Notes: generated from the sequence alone by a model not told the origin. A DNA stretch of 64,000 nucleotides from Hyphomicrobiales bacterium (GCA_900469345.1 UBWZ01000013.1:62001-126000); one strand, 5' to 3'. Shown: positions 8,548 through 17,819, counted from the stretch's first letter. Translations and numbers: made by a program.

Positions 8548-9834
8548 ATGCCGAAACCCACCTTCCGGGAGCCTATCTGGCGGAGGAGCGAGCGCTGGGC
8601 GGGCGCCGCCGGACCTCTTCGAGTGCGGGCTGCGCTGGATCTGCTGGTGATCGGCGGTGGCTTCCTCGGGCTTTCGACTGCCCTTCACGCGGCCCGGCAG
8701 GGCCTTTCGGTTGCTGTCGCGGAGGCCGGATCGATCGGCGAGGGCGCTTCCGGGTTGAATGGCGGACAGGTCATTCCAGGCTTCAAATACGATCCTGACC
8801 GGCTTGTGGAATTGTTCGGCGATGCGCGTGGGAATGCGATGGCGGCGTTCGGCGCAACGACGGCGGATGCGGTCTTTGATCTGATCGCCTCGGAACGTCT
8901 GGATGTGCCGCATCTCCGCTCGGGCTGGATCCAGGCGGCGCATACAAATGCTTCCTTGGCAGCCATCGGAAAGCGTCACCGTGCCTGGAAAAGCTTTGGC
9001 GCCGATGTCGCGATCCTTTCGGCTAACGAGGTCGCCCGGCTGACCGGAGCTCGTGGCTATCTCGGCGGCTGGATGGATCGCCGGGCCGGCGTGGTCGACC
9101 CTTTGAGCCTTGTCACGGAGCTGGCGCGCGTCGGGCAGGCGCAAGGCGTCCAGATCGGCGAAGGGGTCCGTATCGTGTCGCTCCGCCGAAACGGCACGCT
9201 TTGGTCGGCGGAAACGGATACGGGCGCGACCATAGAGGCGCGGCATGTCCTGATCGCCACCAATGCCTACACGGACGGGCTGATGCCCGGTCTGGCGCAG
9301 ACACTGGTGCCGCTGCATTCTTTCCAGATCGCAACCGCACCACTGCCGCCAGAGATCGATGCGACGATCCTGCCCGAGGGGCAGGCGGTGTCGGATTCGC
9401 GCCGCATCCTGGTCTACTATCGGAAGACCGCGGACGGCCGGCTGGTTCTCGGTGGGCGCGGCCGGATGGCGGTGCCGCAGGATTCGTCAGACTGGCGGCA
9501 TCTCGAACGGGCGCTGCTGCGGCTCTATCCGCAGCTCGCCGGCATCGCGATCGACAGGCGCTGGTTCGGTCGCGTCGCTATGACGGCGGATCACCTGCCG
9601 CATATCCACGAGCCGGAGCCCGGCCTGCTGACGCTGGTCGGCTGCCAGGGGCGCGGTGTCGCGCTGATGATCGCCATGGGGCGCCGGTTCGCCGATTATC
9701 TGGCCAGCGGAGACCGCGAGGCGCTTCCTTTGCCGGTCACGCCCGTCTCGCCGATTCCGCTGCACCGGTTTCGACGGGTTGGTATCGCGGCGGCCATCGG
9801 CTGGTACCGCGCACTGGATGCCTTTGAGCGGTAA
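8548..9834 (+). CDS. FAD-dependent amine/amino-acid oxidoreductase (DAO family)
   Basis: 428 residues from ATG 8548, 21 bases after the urocanase homologue. After about 30 residues comes the dinucleotide-binding fold LLVIGGGFLGLSTALHAARQ with the acidic end of strand 2 (AVAEAG), then GEGASGLNGGQV, typical of PuuB/OrdL-type DAO proteins. The C-terminal GCQGRGVALM closes the FAD site. These enzymes oxidise amines or imino/amino acids to imines or aldehydes. It may handle a side product of the upstream pathway or deliver an amino-acid-like precursor. No terminator separates it from the cluster. Confidence 0.85.
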   Translation: MPKPTFREPIWRRSERWAGAAGPLRVRAALDLLVIGGGFLGLSTALHAARQGLSVAVAEAGSIGEGASGLNGGQVIPGFKYDPDRLVELFGDARGNAMAAFGATTADAVFDLIASERLDVPHLRSGWIQAAHTNASLAAIGKRHRAWKSFGADVAILSANEVARLTGARGYLGGWMDRRAGVVDPLSLVTELARVGQAQGVQIGEGVRIVSLRRNGTLWSAETDTGATIEARHVLIATNAYTDGLMPGLAQTLVPLHSFQIATAPLPPEIDATILPEGQAVSDSRRILVYYRKTADGRLVLGGRGRMAVPQDSSDWRHLERALLRLYPQLAGIAIDRRWFGRVAMTADHLPHIHEPEPGLLTLVGCQGRGVALMIAMGRRFADYLASGDREALPLPVTPVSPIPLHRFRRVGIAAAIGWYRALDAFER

Positions 9835-9860
9835 CCGGAAAGCAGGGACGGGCAGCCGTG

Positions 9861-10334
9861 TCAGTGGCCGCTTTCCTTGACCGCCTCCATGGCGACCGAG
9901 GTCGAGGTGCTGGCGACATTGGGCAGGGCCGAGATCTTTTCGCCGAGCACTTCCCGGTATTTTCGGATGTCGGAGGTGCGGATCTTGATGAGATAGTCGA
10001 AGCGGCCCGCAATCATGTGGCACTCCTCGACCTCCTTGATCTTGCGGACTGCCGTGTTGAAGGCCGTCAGCGCCTTTTCCTTGGTGTCGGACAGCTTCAC
10101 TTCGGCAAACGCGACATGGTCGAGCCCGAGCTTCTTGGTGCTGAGGATGGCGGTGAAGCCCTCGATATAGCCGTCGCTGATCAGCCGCTGCAGACGAAGC
10201 GCGCAGGGTGTCTTGGAAAGACCGACCCTGGCCGAAATCTCGGTCACCGAGATGCGGGCGTTTTCGACCAGCAGATCGAGGATCTTGCGATCGATATGGT
10301 CGATTTCGCCATTGTCCGGAAAAGAATCTGCCAT
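9861..10334 (-). CDS. putR: Lrp/AsnC-family regulator PutR
   Basis: 157 residues. The N-terminal HTH is at about 14-60 (IDRKILDLLVENARISVTEI, VGLSKTPCALRLQRL), followed by a RAM/AsnC ligand-binding domain (VEECHMIAGRFDYLIKIRTS). It is divergent from putA, the arrangement in which PutR of rhizobia and Agrobacterium activates putA in response to proline. Its 3' end faces the FAD oxidase gene with a 26-base gap. Confidence 0.9.
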   Translation of the reverse strand: MADSFPDNGEIDHIDRKILDLLVENARISVTEISARVGLSKTPCALRLQRLISDGYIEGFTAILSTKKLGLDHVAFAEVKLSDTKEKALTAFNTAVRKIKEVEECHMIAGRFDYLIKIRTSDIRKYREVLGEKISALPNVASTSTSVAMEAVKESGH

Positions 10335-10431
10335 ATGTCTGGCCTGCCCCTCTAAAATTAGGGAAATATCTGGATCCCTTCTAGTTTTTAGCGAGAACGG
10401 CTAGGGACGCAAGCGTATTATAGGTGATCTG
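10335..10431. promoter_or_regulatory. putR-putA divergent promoter region
   Basis: The 97-base gap is AT-richer than its surroundings. CTAAAATTAG at 10352-10361 is a near-palindrome of the kind Lrp proteins bind, and a second A/T cluster (TAGTTTTTAG) lies at 10382-10391. A TATTAT -10-like element at 10416-10421 would start transcription very near ATG 10432, which keeps ATG 10450 possible as the true putA start. Confidence 0.45.
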
Positions 10432-13400
10432 ATGCTTTCGGTGGATCCCATGGACACTCTTTCCAAGCCCGGCCCTTCGTCCGTCTTTGCAGCCTTCGCA
10501 CCGCCGATCCGCGAGCCGTCGCCCTTGCGCCGGGCGATCACCGCCGCCTATCGCCGCGCCGAGCCGGAATGCCTGGCGCCCCTTCTCGGCGCTGCAACGC
10601 TGCCGGACGATCTTGCGGCCGCCGCACGCGAGACCGCGCGCAAGCTCATCTTGGCTCTGCGCGGCAAGCATAAGGGCTCGGGCGTCGAGGGCCTGGTGCA
10701 GGAGTATTCGCTGTCGAGCCAGGAAGGCGTGGCGCTGATGTGTCTTGCCGAGGCGCTGTTGCGCATTCCCGATACCGCGACCCGAGACGCGCTGATCCGC
10801 GACAAGATCGCCGACGGCAACTGGAAATCGCACATCGGGGAGGGCCGGTCGCTGTTCGTCAACGCCGCCACCTGGGGCCTGGTGGTCACCGGCAAGCTCA
10901 CCTCCACGGTCAACGACCGCAGCCTTTCGGCAGCGCTCACCCGCCTCATCGCCCGCTGCGGCGAACCGGTGATCCGCCGCGGCGTCGACATGGCGATGCG
11001 GATGATGGGCGAGCAGTTCGTCACCGGCGAGACCATCGAGGAGGCGTTGCGCCGTTCGCGCGAGATGGAGGCACGCGGCTTCCGCTATTCCTACGACATG
11101 CTGGGAGAGGCTGCGACCACGGCCGCCGATGCGACCCGCTATTTCTGCGACTACGAGAACGCTATCCATGCGATCGGCAAGGCATCGGCCGGGCGCGGCA
11201 TCTATGAAGGGCCGGGCATCTCCATCAAGCTGTCGGCGCTGCATCCGCGCTATAGCCGCTCGCAGGCGGAGCGCGTGATGGCCGAACTCCTGCCGCGCGT
11301 CAAGGCGCTGGCGGTCATTGCGCGGTCCTACAATATCGGTCTCAACATCGACGCGGAAGAAGCCGACCGGCTGGAGCTTTCGCTCGATCTGCTCGAAGAT
11401 CTGTGCCTCGATTCGGATCTGTCGGGCTGGGACGGCATCGGCTTCGTGGTGCAGGCCTATGGCAAGCGCTGCCCCTTCGTGCTCGATTTCATCATCGATC
11501 TCGCCCGCCGCTCGAACCGCCGGATCATGGTGCGTCTCGTCAAGGGCGCCTATTGGGACGCCGAGATCAAGCGCGCCCAGCTGGACGGTCAGACGGGTTT
11601 CCCGGTCTTCACCCGCAAGGTGCACACGGACGTCTCCTATATCGCCTGCGCCCGCAAGCTGCTCGGCGCGACAGATGTCGTCTTCCCGCAGTTTGCCACC
11701 CACAATGCCCAGACGCTGGCCGCGATCTACCATCTGGCCGGCCCGGATTTTAAGGTCGGAAACTACGAGTTCCAGTGCCTGCACGGCATGGGAGAACCGC
11801 TCTATGATGAGGTCGTCGGCCGCGGCAAGCTGGACCGCCCCTGCCGCATCTATGCGCCGGTCGGCACGCACGAGACGCTGCTCGCCTATCTGGTGCGACG
11901 ACTGCTGGAAAACGGCGCCAATTCCTCCTTCGTCCACCGCATCGCCGATCCGAATGTGTCGGTCGACGAGTTGATCGCCGATCCCGTCACGGTCGTGAAA
12001 TCCATGGCGGTGCCGGGCGCCGGCCACGAGCAGATCGCTCTTCCGGCGGACCTCTACGGCAAGGGGCGCCGCAATTCGCTGGGCCTCGATCTCTCGGACG
12101 AAAGCGTGCTGGCCGAGATTTCGCAGGCGCTGCGGGTGGAAGCGGGTATGCCGCGCATCGCACGGCCGCTGCTGGCCGATGGTGCGGGTCACGGCGAAAC
12201 ACGGCCGGTGCTGAACCCGGCCGACCACGGCGACACCGTGGGCGAGGTGACCGAGACGTCTTCGGAAGACGTCGCGAAGGCGGCCAAGCTTGCCCTTGCC
12301 GGGCAGGACGACTGGGCAGCCATGCCTTCGACGGAACGTGCGGCCTGCCTGGAACGTACCGCCGACCTGATGGAAGAGCGCATGTCGATGCTGCTCGGGC
12401 TTGCCATGCGCGAAGCCGGCAAGTCTCTTCCCAATGCGATCGCCGAAGTACGCGAGGCCGTGGATTTTCTGCGCTACTATGCTGAACAGGCGCGCCGCAC
12501 GCTTGGGACGGCGCATAAGCCGCTCGGCCCGATCGTCTGCATCAGCCCGTGGAACTTCCCGCTGGCGATTTTCACCGGACAGGTGGCGGCAGCACTTGTG
12601 GCCGGAAACCCGGTACTGGCAAAACCCGCCGAGGAAACCCCTCTGATCGCGGCACAGGCTGTCGCCATGCTGCACGAGGCCGGCGTGCCTTCGGGAGCGC
12701 TGCAGTTCGTGCCCGGTGACGGTCGGGTTGGCGCTGCCCTGGTGGCGGCTCCGGAAACAGCGGGCGTGATGTTCACCGGCTCGACGGACGTCGCGCGGCT
12801 GATCCAGAAGCAACTGTCTAAGCGTCTCTCCACCTCGGGCCGGCCGATCCCGCTGATTGCCGAAACCGGCGGCCAGAACGCCATGATCGTCGATTCCTCG
12901 GCGCTTGCCGAGCAGGTGGTGGGCGACGTCATCGCCTCCGCCTTCGACAGTGCCGGCCAGCGCTGCTCGGCGCTGCGTGTACTCTGCCTGCAGGACGAGG
13001 TTGCCGACCGCACGCTTGCGATGCTGAAGGGCGCGCTGGCCGAACTGCGGATCGGCCGCACCGACGAGCTCTCGGTCGACACGGGTCCCGTCATCACCGC
13101 CGAAGCGCAAGGCAATATCAACAGCCATATCGAAAAGATGCGCGCACGCGGCCGGAAGGTCGAACAGGGCGTGCTTCCTGCCGATGCCGCGAGGGGCACG
13201 TTCGTTGCCCCGACCATCATCGAGCTGTCATCGCTGAAGGACTTGGAGCGGGAAGTCTTTGGCCCGGTGCTGCATGTCATTCGCTACAAGCGCGAGGATC
13301 TGGACCGGCTGATCGACGACATCAACGCGACTGGCTATGGCCTCACTTTCGGCCTGCACACCCGGCTCGATGAGACCGTGGCGCGGGTGACGGACCGGGT

Positions 13401-14136
13401 AAAGGCTGGCAATATCTACGTCAACCGCAACATCATCGGTGCCGTGGTCGGCGTACAGCCCTTCGGCGGCCGCGGGCTTTCGGGCACGGGCCCGAAGGCG
13501 GGCGGGCCGCTTTATATCGGCCGTCTTGTCCAGGTGCCGCCGGTGCCGCCGCAGCACAGTTCCGTCCATCTCGATCCGGCTGCCGTCGATTTCTCCACCT
13601 GGCTGCGCGATCAGGGCAAGGCCGGGGCTGCCGAGCGCGTGCGCGAAGCCGGCAGCAATTCCGCGCTCGGTCTGCATCTCGAGCTGCAGGGACCGGTCGG
13701 CGAAAGGAACCTCTACGCGCTGCATCCGCGCGGGCGGATCCTGGTCGTGCCCCAGACTGAAGAAGGCCTCATTGCCCAACTCGGAGCAGTGCTTGCCACC
13801 GGCAACTCGGCCGTCGTCGGGGCTGCACCTGAACTGCGTGGCGTCTTCGCAAGCCTGCCGGCGAGTGTCGCTGCGCGCCTAAACTGGAACGAGGACTGGG
13901 CGGACGAAGCACCCTACGCCGGCGCGTTGCTGGAAGGAGAGGGCGAGGCCCTGCCTCCGCTCCTGAAGCGGATCGCCGACCTGCCGGGGCCGCTCGTGCT
14001 CACTCAGGCGGCGTCGAGCCAGGCGCTACGCGACAATCCGGATGCCTACTGCCTGGCCTGGTTGCTGGAGGAAGTGTCCACCTCGATCAACACGGCGGCG
14101 GCAGGCGGCAACGCCAGCCTGATGGCGATCGGCTGA
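10432..14136 (+). CDS. putA: Bifunctional proline dehydrogenase / P5C dehydrogenase PutA
   Basis: 1234 residues (ATG 10450 is an alternative). It oxidises proline to P5C with FAD and P5C to glutamate with NAD. The proline dehydrogenase barrel covers about 150-480 (RLVKGAYWDAEIKRAQ, then GTHETLLAYLVRRLLENGA). The aldehyde dehydrogenase domain covers about 580-1050: ISPWNFPLAIFTGQ, the general base in ETGGQNAMIV and the catalytic Cys in GQRCSALRV. A degenerate C-terminal extension follows. No ribbon-helix-helix DNA-binding domain is present at the N-terminus, as expected where PutR does the regulation. Glutamate is also the proposed end product of the upstream cluster. Confidence 0.96.
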   Translation: MLSVDPMDTLSKPGPSSVFAAFAPPIREPSPLRRAITAAYRRAEPECLAPLLGAATLPDDLAAAARETARKLILALRGKHKGSGVEGLVQEYSLSSQEGVALMCLAEALLRIPDTATRDALIRDKIADGNWKSHIGEGRSLFVNAATWGLVVTGKLTSTVNDRSLSAALTRLIARCGEPVIRRGVDMAMRMMGEQFVTGETIEEALRRSREMEARGFRYSYDMLGEAATTAADATRYFCDYENAIHAIGKASAGRGIYEGPGISIKLSALHPRYSRSQAERVMAELLPRVKALAVIARSYNIGLNIDAEEADRLELSLDLLEDLCLDSDLSGWDGIGFVVQAYGKRCPFVLDFIIDLARRSNRRIMVRLVKGAYWDAEIKRAQLDGQTGFPVFTRKVHTDVSYIACARKLLGATDVVFPQFATHNAQTLAAIYHLAGPDFKVGNYEFQCLHGMGEPLYDEVVGRGKLDRPCRIYAPVGTHETLLAYLVRRLLENGANSSFVHRIADPNVSVDELIADPVTVVKSMAVPGAGHEQIALPADLYGKGRRNSLGLDLSDESVLAEISQALRVEAGMPRIARPLLADGAGHGETRPVLNPADHGDTVGEVTETSSEDVAKAAKLALAGQDDWAAMPSTERAACLERTADLMEERMSMLLGLAMREAGKSLPNAIAEVREAVDFLRYYAEQARRTLGTAHKPLGPIVCISPWNFPLAIFTGQVAAALVAGNPVLAKPAEETPLIAAQAVAMLHEAGVPSGALQFVPGDGRVGAALVAAPETAGVMFTGSTDVARLIQKQLSKRLSTSGRPIPLIAETGGQNAMIVDSSALAEQVVGDVIASAFDSAGQRCSALRVLCLQDEVADRTLAMLKGALAELRIGRTDELSVDTGPVITAEAQGNINSHIEKMRARGRKVEQGVLPADAARGTFVAPTIIELSSLKDLEREVFGPVLHVIRYKREDLDRLIDDINATGYGLTFGLHTRLDETVARVTDRVKAGNIYVNRNIIGAVVGVQPFGGRGLSGTGPKAGGPLYIGRLVQVPPVPPQHSSVHLDPAAVDFSTWLRDQGKAGAAERVREAGSNSALGLHLELQGPVGERNLYALHPRGRILVVPQTEEGLIAQLGAVLATGNSAVVGAAPELRGVFASLPASVAARLNWNEDWADEAPYAGALLEGEGEALPPLLKRIADLPGPLVLTQAASSQALRDNPDAYCLAWLLEEVSTSINTAAAGGNASLMAIG

Positions 14137-14142
14137 ATTTAA

Positions 14143-14175
14143 GGGCCCGGCCGCCGCGCAGCCGGGCCCTTTCTC
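14143..14175 (+). terminator. Rho-independent terminator after putA
   Basis: A 9-bp perfect stem, GGGCCCGGC at 14143-14151 and GCCGGGCCC at 14161-14169, with a 9-base loop, followed by TTTCTC. It lies 6 bases after the putA stop. Confidence 0.85.
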
Positions 14176-14207
14176 GAACGGCTTGCAGATCGTCCGTACC
14201 TGCGCTA

Positions 14208-14234
14208 ATGATCCTTCAATATTTCAAGGATCAT
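14208..14234. promoter_or_regulatory. ArsR operator upstream of the arsenic operon
   Basis: A 9-bp perfect inverted repeat, ATGATCCTT at 14208-14216 and AAGGATCAT at 14226-14234, around an A/T-rich centre (CAATATTTC), 6 bases before the arsR ATG. ArsR/SmtB repressors bind such repeats over their own promoter. The position strongly suggests arsenite-relieved autorepression and argues against the in-frame ATG at 14208 as the start. Confidence 0.75.
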
Positions 14235-14240
14235 CAAAAC

Positions 14241-14597
14241 ATGGATGAACGCCAGGCATTGTCGTCATTTGCCGCGCTGTCGCAGCCGACGCGTCTGCAC
14301 ATCGTGCGCATGCTCGTGGTCGCGGGCCCCGGCGGCCTGGCAGCCGGCGCGATCGCGGACAGGGCCGAAGTCTCCCCCTCGAATGTGTCGTTCCACCTCA
14401 AGGAGCTGGAACGGGCCGGGCTGATCAGCCAGCAACGCGAATCCCGCTCCATCATCTACACCGCCAGCTACGAGGCGCTCGGCGAGCTGGTGCGTTTCCT
14501 GATGGAGGACTGTTGCGCCGGCCATCCAGAGATCTGCGCGCCGGCTGCCGAGGTCGCTGCCTGCTGCGCTCCCACCTCGAAGGAGTGCATTCAATGA
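14241..14597 (+). CDS. arsR: Arsenic-responsive repressor ArsR
   Basis: 118 residues from ATG 14241, chosen because the upstream ATG 14208 lies in the operator. Winged HTH at about 8-75 (FAALSQPTRLHIVRMLVV, AEVSPSNVSFHLKELERAGL). The C-terminus is cysteine-rich: Cys91, Cys92 and Cys99, with further Cys at 108, 109 and 116. This resembles ArsR proteins that bind As(III) through a C-terminal CC...C site rather than the classical CVC site in the DNA-recognition helix, which is absent here. First gene of a five-gene operon whose members overlap or nearly touch. Confidence 0.93.
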   Translation: MDERQALSSFAALSQPTRLHIVRMLVVAGPGGLAAGAIADRAEVSPSNVSFHLKELERAGLISQQRESRSIIYTASYEALGELVRFLMEDCCAGHPEICAPAAEVAACCAPTSKECIQ

Positions 14598-15073
14598 CCC
14601 TGCGCGTCGATGCACATGGGAGCCTGCAGCAGCAACCGTTGGACAGCGCCGATGCTGGCCTGCGCGCGGCGCTGCAGCAGGCGAACCTGCCGGCCGATGA
14701 TCTTGATGAAGATGGCCGAAGCTTCTTCCGGTTTACCCATGAGGGTGAGACGGTCGGCTACGGCGGACTGGAACCCTATGGTGACCACGCCTTGCTGCGC
14801 TCGGTCGTGGTCCAGCCTGCGCAGCGTGGGAAGGGCTATGGCGAGGCGATCACGCAGCGCCTGCTCGATCAGGCGGCCAGGGACGGCGCCCGCACCGTCT
14901 ATCTGCTCACCGAGTCCGCCACCTCCTTCTTCGAGCACCTCGGCTTTGCCAAGGTCGACCGCGCCACGGCGCCGGTTGCGATCCTCAACACCCGCCAGGC
15001 CGCCAGCCTGTGCCCGGCTTCGGCGGCACTGCTCGCAAGGTCCACAACAGGCGGAACACATGTCCACCTTTGA
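14594..15073 (+). CDS. GNAT N-acetyltransferase, ArsN2-like
   Basis: 159 residues, starting in an ATGA overlap with arsR and ending inside the start of the acr3 gene. The acetyl-CoA loop is visible as VVQPAQRGKGYGEAITQRLL at about 72-91, followed by ESATSFFEHLGFAKVDR, typical of GNAT proteins. Small GNAT proteins in this operon position are called ArsN; some acetylate organoarsenicals or the herbicide-like arsinothricin. Role in arsenic resistance follows from context; the exact substrate cannot be read from the sequence. Confidence 0.85.
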   Translation: MTLRVDAHGSLQQQPLDSADAGLRAALQQANLPADDLDEDGRSFFRFTHEGETVGYGGLEPYGDHALLRSVVVQPAQRGKGYGEAITQRLLDQAARDGARTVYLLTESATSFFEHLGFAKVDRATAPVAILNTRQAASLCPASAALLARSTTGGTHVHL

Positions 15074-16100
15074 ACGCTACCTGACGGTCTGGGTCTTTCT
15101 TTGCATCGTTGTCGGCGTGGCGCTCGGGCATGTCACGCCCGGCGTCTTCCAGGCGATCGGCTCGGCCGAAGTGGCCAAGGTCAACCTGCCGGTCGCAGTG
15201 CTGATCTGGTTGATGATCATCCCCATGCTGCTCAAGGTGGATCTCTCGTCACTGCGCCATGTGGGGCGGCATTGGCGCGGCATCGGCGTCACGCTCTTCA
15301 TCAACTGGGCGGTCAAGCCCTTTTCCATGGCGCTCCTCGGCTGGCTGTTCGTGGGCTACCTGTTCCGGTCCTGGCTCCCGGCCGACCAGATCGACAGCTA
15401 CATCGCCGGCCTGATCATCCTCGCCGCAGCACCCTGCACCGCCATGGTCTTCGTCTGGTCGAACCTGACCAAGGGTGAGCCACATTTCACGCTCTCCCAG
15501 GTCGCGCTGAACGACACGATCATGGTGGTCGCCTTCGCACCCATCGTCGGCCTGCTGCTTGGATTGTCGGCCATCACCGTGCCCTGGGCGACCCTCGTGC
15601 TGTCGGTGGTGCTTTATATCGTCCTGCCGGTCGTTGTGGCGCAGATCCTGCGCCGCCTCGTGGACGTCGAGCGCCTCGGTGCCCGGTTGCAGCCCGTCTC
15701 GCTGGTGGCGCTGCTGGCGACCCTGGTGCTGCTGTTCGGCTTCCAGGGCGAGCAGATCATTGCCCAGCCCATGGTCATTGCGCTTCTGGCTGTGCCGATC
15801 CTGATCCAGGTCTACTTCAACTCAGGGCTTGCCTATCTGCTCAACCGGGCGACCGGTGAGGAGCATTGTGTTGCCGGTCCTTCCGCGCTGATCGGCGCCT
15901 CCAACTTCTTCGAACTGGCGGTGGCCGCCGCCATCAGCCTGTTCGGCTTCCATTCCGGGGCAGCACTCGCCACCGTCGTCGGCGTCCTTATCGAGGTGCC
16001 GGTGATGCTGTCCGTGGTCTGGATCGTTAACCGCAGCAAGGGCTGGTACGAGCGCGGCGCCGCCGTGCAGTCCAGCTCCGCCACCATCAACAGGGCCTGA
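15060..16100 (+). CDS. acr3: Arsenite efflux transporter of the ACR3 family
   Basis: 346 residues from ATG 15060 (GGCGGAAC upstream), overlapping arsN by 14 bases. About ten hydrophobic segments. The ACR3 signature around the essential cysteine is clear: AAAPCTAMVFVWSNL at about 120-134, with IWLMIIPMLLKVDL near the N-terminus and GPSALIGASNFFELAVA near the end. It exports As(OH)3 (and sometimes Sb) across the inner membrane using the proton gradient. It is the ACR3 family and not the unrelated E. coli ArsB family, though annotation pipelines often name it ArsB. Confidence 0.94.
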   Translation: MSTFERYLTVWVFLCIVVGVALGHVTPGVFQAIGSAEVAKVNLPVAVLIWLMIIPMLLKVDLSSLRHVGRHWRGIGVTLFINWAVKPFSMALLGWLFVGYLFRSWLPADQIDSYIAGLIILAAAPCTAMVFVWSNLTKGEPHFTLSQVALNDTIMVVAFAPIVGLLLGLSAITVPWATLVLSVVLYIVLPVVVAQILRRLVDVERLGARLQPVSLVALLATLVLLFGFQGEQIIAQPMVIALLAVPILIQVYFNSGLAYLLNRATGEEHCVAGPSALIGASNFFELAVAAAISLFGFHSGAALATVVGVLIEVPVMLSVVWIVNRSKGWYERGAAVQSSSATINRA

Positions 16101-16102
16101 AT

Positions 16103-16525
16103 ATGGACGTGACCATCTACCACAATCCCGCCTGCGGCACCTCCCGCAATGCCCTGGAAATCATCCGCAACGCCGGCATCGAGCCTGTCGTCATCGAATA
16201 TCTCAAGACCCCTCCGAGCCGCGCGGAACTGGTCAAGCTGATCGCCGACGCGGGCCTGACCGTCCGCCAGGCGATCCGCGAGAAGGGTACGCCCTTCGCC
16301 GAACTCGGCCTCGACAATCCCGATCTAAGCGATGACCAGTTGCTCGACGCGATGCTGAAGGATCCGATCCTGATCAACCGCCCCTTCGTCGTGACACCCA
16401 TGGGCACGCGTCTGGCGCGCCCGTCGGAGCTTGTGCTGGATATCCTGCCGGAAACGCACCGCGGCGCCTTCGCCAAGGAGGACGGAGAGCAGGTGCTCGA
16501 CGCCGAGGGAAAACTGGTTGTCTGA
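16103..16525 (+). CDS. arsC: Glutaredoxin-type arsenate reductase ArsC
   Basis: 140 residues, 2 bases after the acr3 stop. Thioredoxin-fold ArsC of the E. coli plasmid type: catalytic Cys11 in YHNPACGTSRN, and the conserved arginines in VRQAIREKG, INRPFVV and GTRLARP. It reduces arsenate to arsenite with glutathione/glutaredoxin, producing the substrate for the two exporters on either side. Length is normal. Confidence 0.95.
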   Translation: MDVTIYHNPACGTSRNALEIIRNAGIEPVVIEYLKTPPSRAELVKLIADAGLTVRQAIREKGTPFAELGLDNPDLSDDQLLDAMLKDPILINRPFVVTPMGTRLARPSELVLDILPETHRGAFAKEDGEQVLDAEGKLVV

Positions 16526-17819
16526 GCTGCCGTCCTCGCTGGCGGCTGGCAGCCGAGAACGCGTGCCGGCTACAGTCATCCTCGTTCTTGGGCTGACCCA
16601 GATCCTCGGCTACGGCACGCTCTATTACAGCTTTAGTATCCTTGCACCCGGAATGGCGGCGTCTCTGGCCTGGCCGATGGAGTGGGTGTTCGCCGCATTC
16701 TCGGTGGCGCTGTTGGTGGGCGGGCTGACGGCGCCATGGCTCGGACGGTTGATCGACCGCATCGGCGCAGCTCGGGTAATGGTCCTTGGATCCGCCCTTG
16801 CGGCACTGGCGCTGCTTGCCTGCGCCATGGCACCCGGTCGGCCAGCCTTCGTGGTCGCCCTCGTTGTCACCGAGGTTGCGGCTAACTTCGTGCAATACGG
16901 GGCAGCCTTTGCTCTGCTGGTGCAGATCCGGCCGCAGGTCGCCCAGCGCAGCATCACCTACCTGACCCTGATCGCCGGCTTCGCCTCGACGATCTTCTGG
17001 CCGGTCACCAGCTTCCTCGCCGCGCAGCTCTCCTGGCAGCAGGTCTATATCGTCTTCGCGCTGCTGAACCTTCTCGTCTGCCTGCCCTTGCACGGTTGGC
17101 TCGCCTTCAGCACGCGTCCCGGCCGGCGGGCAGATGCTCCCGCGCCGCCTCCGCTTCCTGGGCAGCTTCCTCCGGATTTGCGCCCGCTCGCCTTCGTCCT
17201 GATGCTCGCCGGTTTCTGCCTGCAGTCGCTGATCAGCGCCGCCGTGCTGGTGCACATGGTGCCGCTCTTGTCCGGGCTGGGGCTCGGCGCAAGTGCTGCC
17301 CTGGTCGGCACGCTGTTCGGTCCCTCCCAGGTGATGAGCCGTCTCGTCAACATGCTGTTCGGGCGCGGTCTGTCACCGATCCGTCTCGCCGTCCTGTCGG
17401 CGGTTCTTATTCCGGCCGGCGTGGCCGTTCTGGTGGCGACGGCGCCCTCGACGCTTGGGGCCATGGGCTTTGCCGTCATCTTCGGCATGGGCAATGGCCT
17501 GTTCAGTATCGTTGCCGGAACGCTGCCGCTCACCCTTTTCGGCAGCGAAGGCTATGGCAGCCGGCAGGGAAAGCTGATGTCGGCGCGTCTCGTCCTGGCA
17601 GCGGTCGCACCTTTCGTACTGGCGCTGGCGATGCAACGCATCGGCATCACCGCCTCGCTCTCCCTGGTGGTTGCGCTGGGCGCGCTCGGCTGCTGCGCCT
17701 TCCTTGCCATCGGCGCGCTGGCCCGCCGGCAGGCGGCTGCAAGTGCCGGCGAGACCTTGGAGCGCACCTTGCCAGGCCGTCAGGTCGAGACCTATCCTTC
17801 GGCCAGATCGAAGACGTGA
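16518..17819 (+). CDS. MFS efflux transporter, ArsK-like
   Basis: 433 residues if TTG 16518 is used: it has GAGGGA at 16505-16510 and overlaps the end of arsC by 8 bases. GTG 16563 is the alternative and starts directly before the first membrane segment. About twelve hydrophobic segments, with the MFS loop 2-3 motif GRLIDRIGAARVMVLG at about 80-95. MFS proteins at the end of rhizobial ars operons include ArsK, described in Agrobacterium as an exporter of trivalent arsenicals and antimonite; ArsJ is an alternative but no GAPDH partner gene is present. It overlaps the convergent gene downstream by 28 bases. Confidence 0.8.
   Translation: MSELPSSLAAGSRERVPATVILVLGLTQILGYGTLYYSFSILAPGMAASLAWPMEWVFAAFSVALLVGGLTAPWLGRLIDRIGAARVMVLGSALAALALLACAMAPGRPAFVVALVVTEVAANFVQYGAAFALLVQIRPQVAQRSITYLTLIAGFASTIFWPVTSFLAAQLSWQQVYIVFALLNLLVCLPLHGWLAFSTRPGRRADAPAPPPLPGQLPPDLRPLAFVLMLAGFCLQSLISAAVLVHMVPLLSGLGLGASAALVGTLFGPSQVMSRLVNMLFGRGLSPIRLAVLSAVLIPAGVAVLVATAPSTLGAMGFAVIFGMGNGLFSIVAGTLPLTLFGSEGYGSRQGKLMSARLVLAAVAPFVLALAMQRIGITASLSLVVALGALGCCAFLAIGALARRQAAASAGETLERTLPGRQVETYPSARSKT

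Noticed and set aside
10381-13128. A 915-codon open frame on the minus strand opposite putA.
   Set aside because: High-GC codon bias opens the antisense frame; the translated protein is Arg/His-rich with no motifs and putA is certain.
14208-14240. ATG 14208 as the arsR start.
   Set aside because: It would place the whole inverted-repeat operator inside the coding sequence; ATG 14241 begins the conserved domain.
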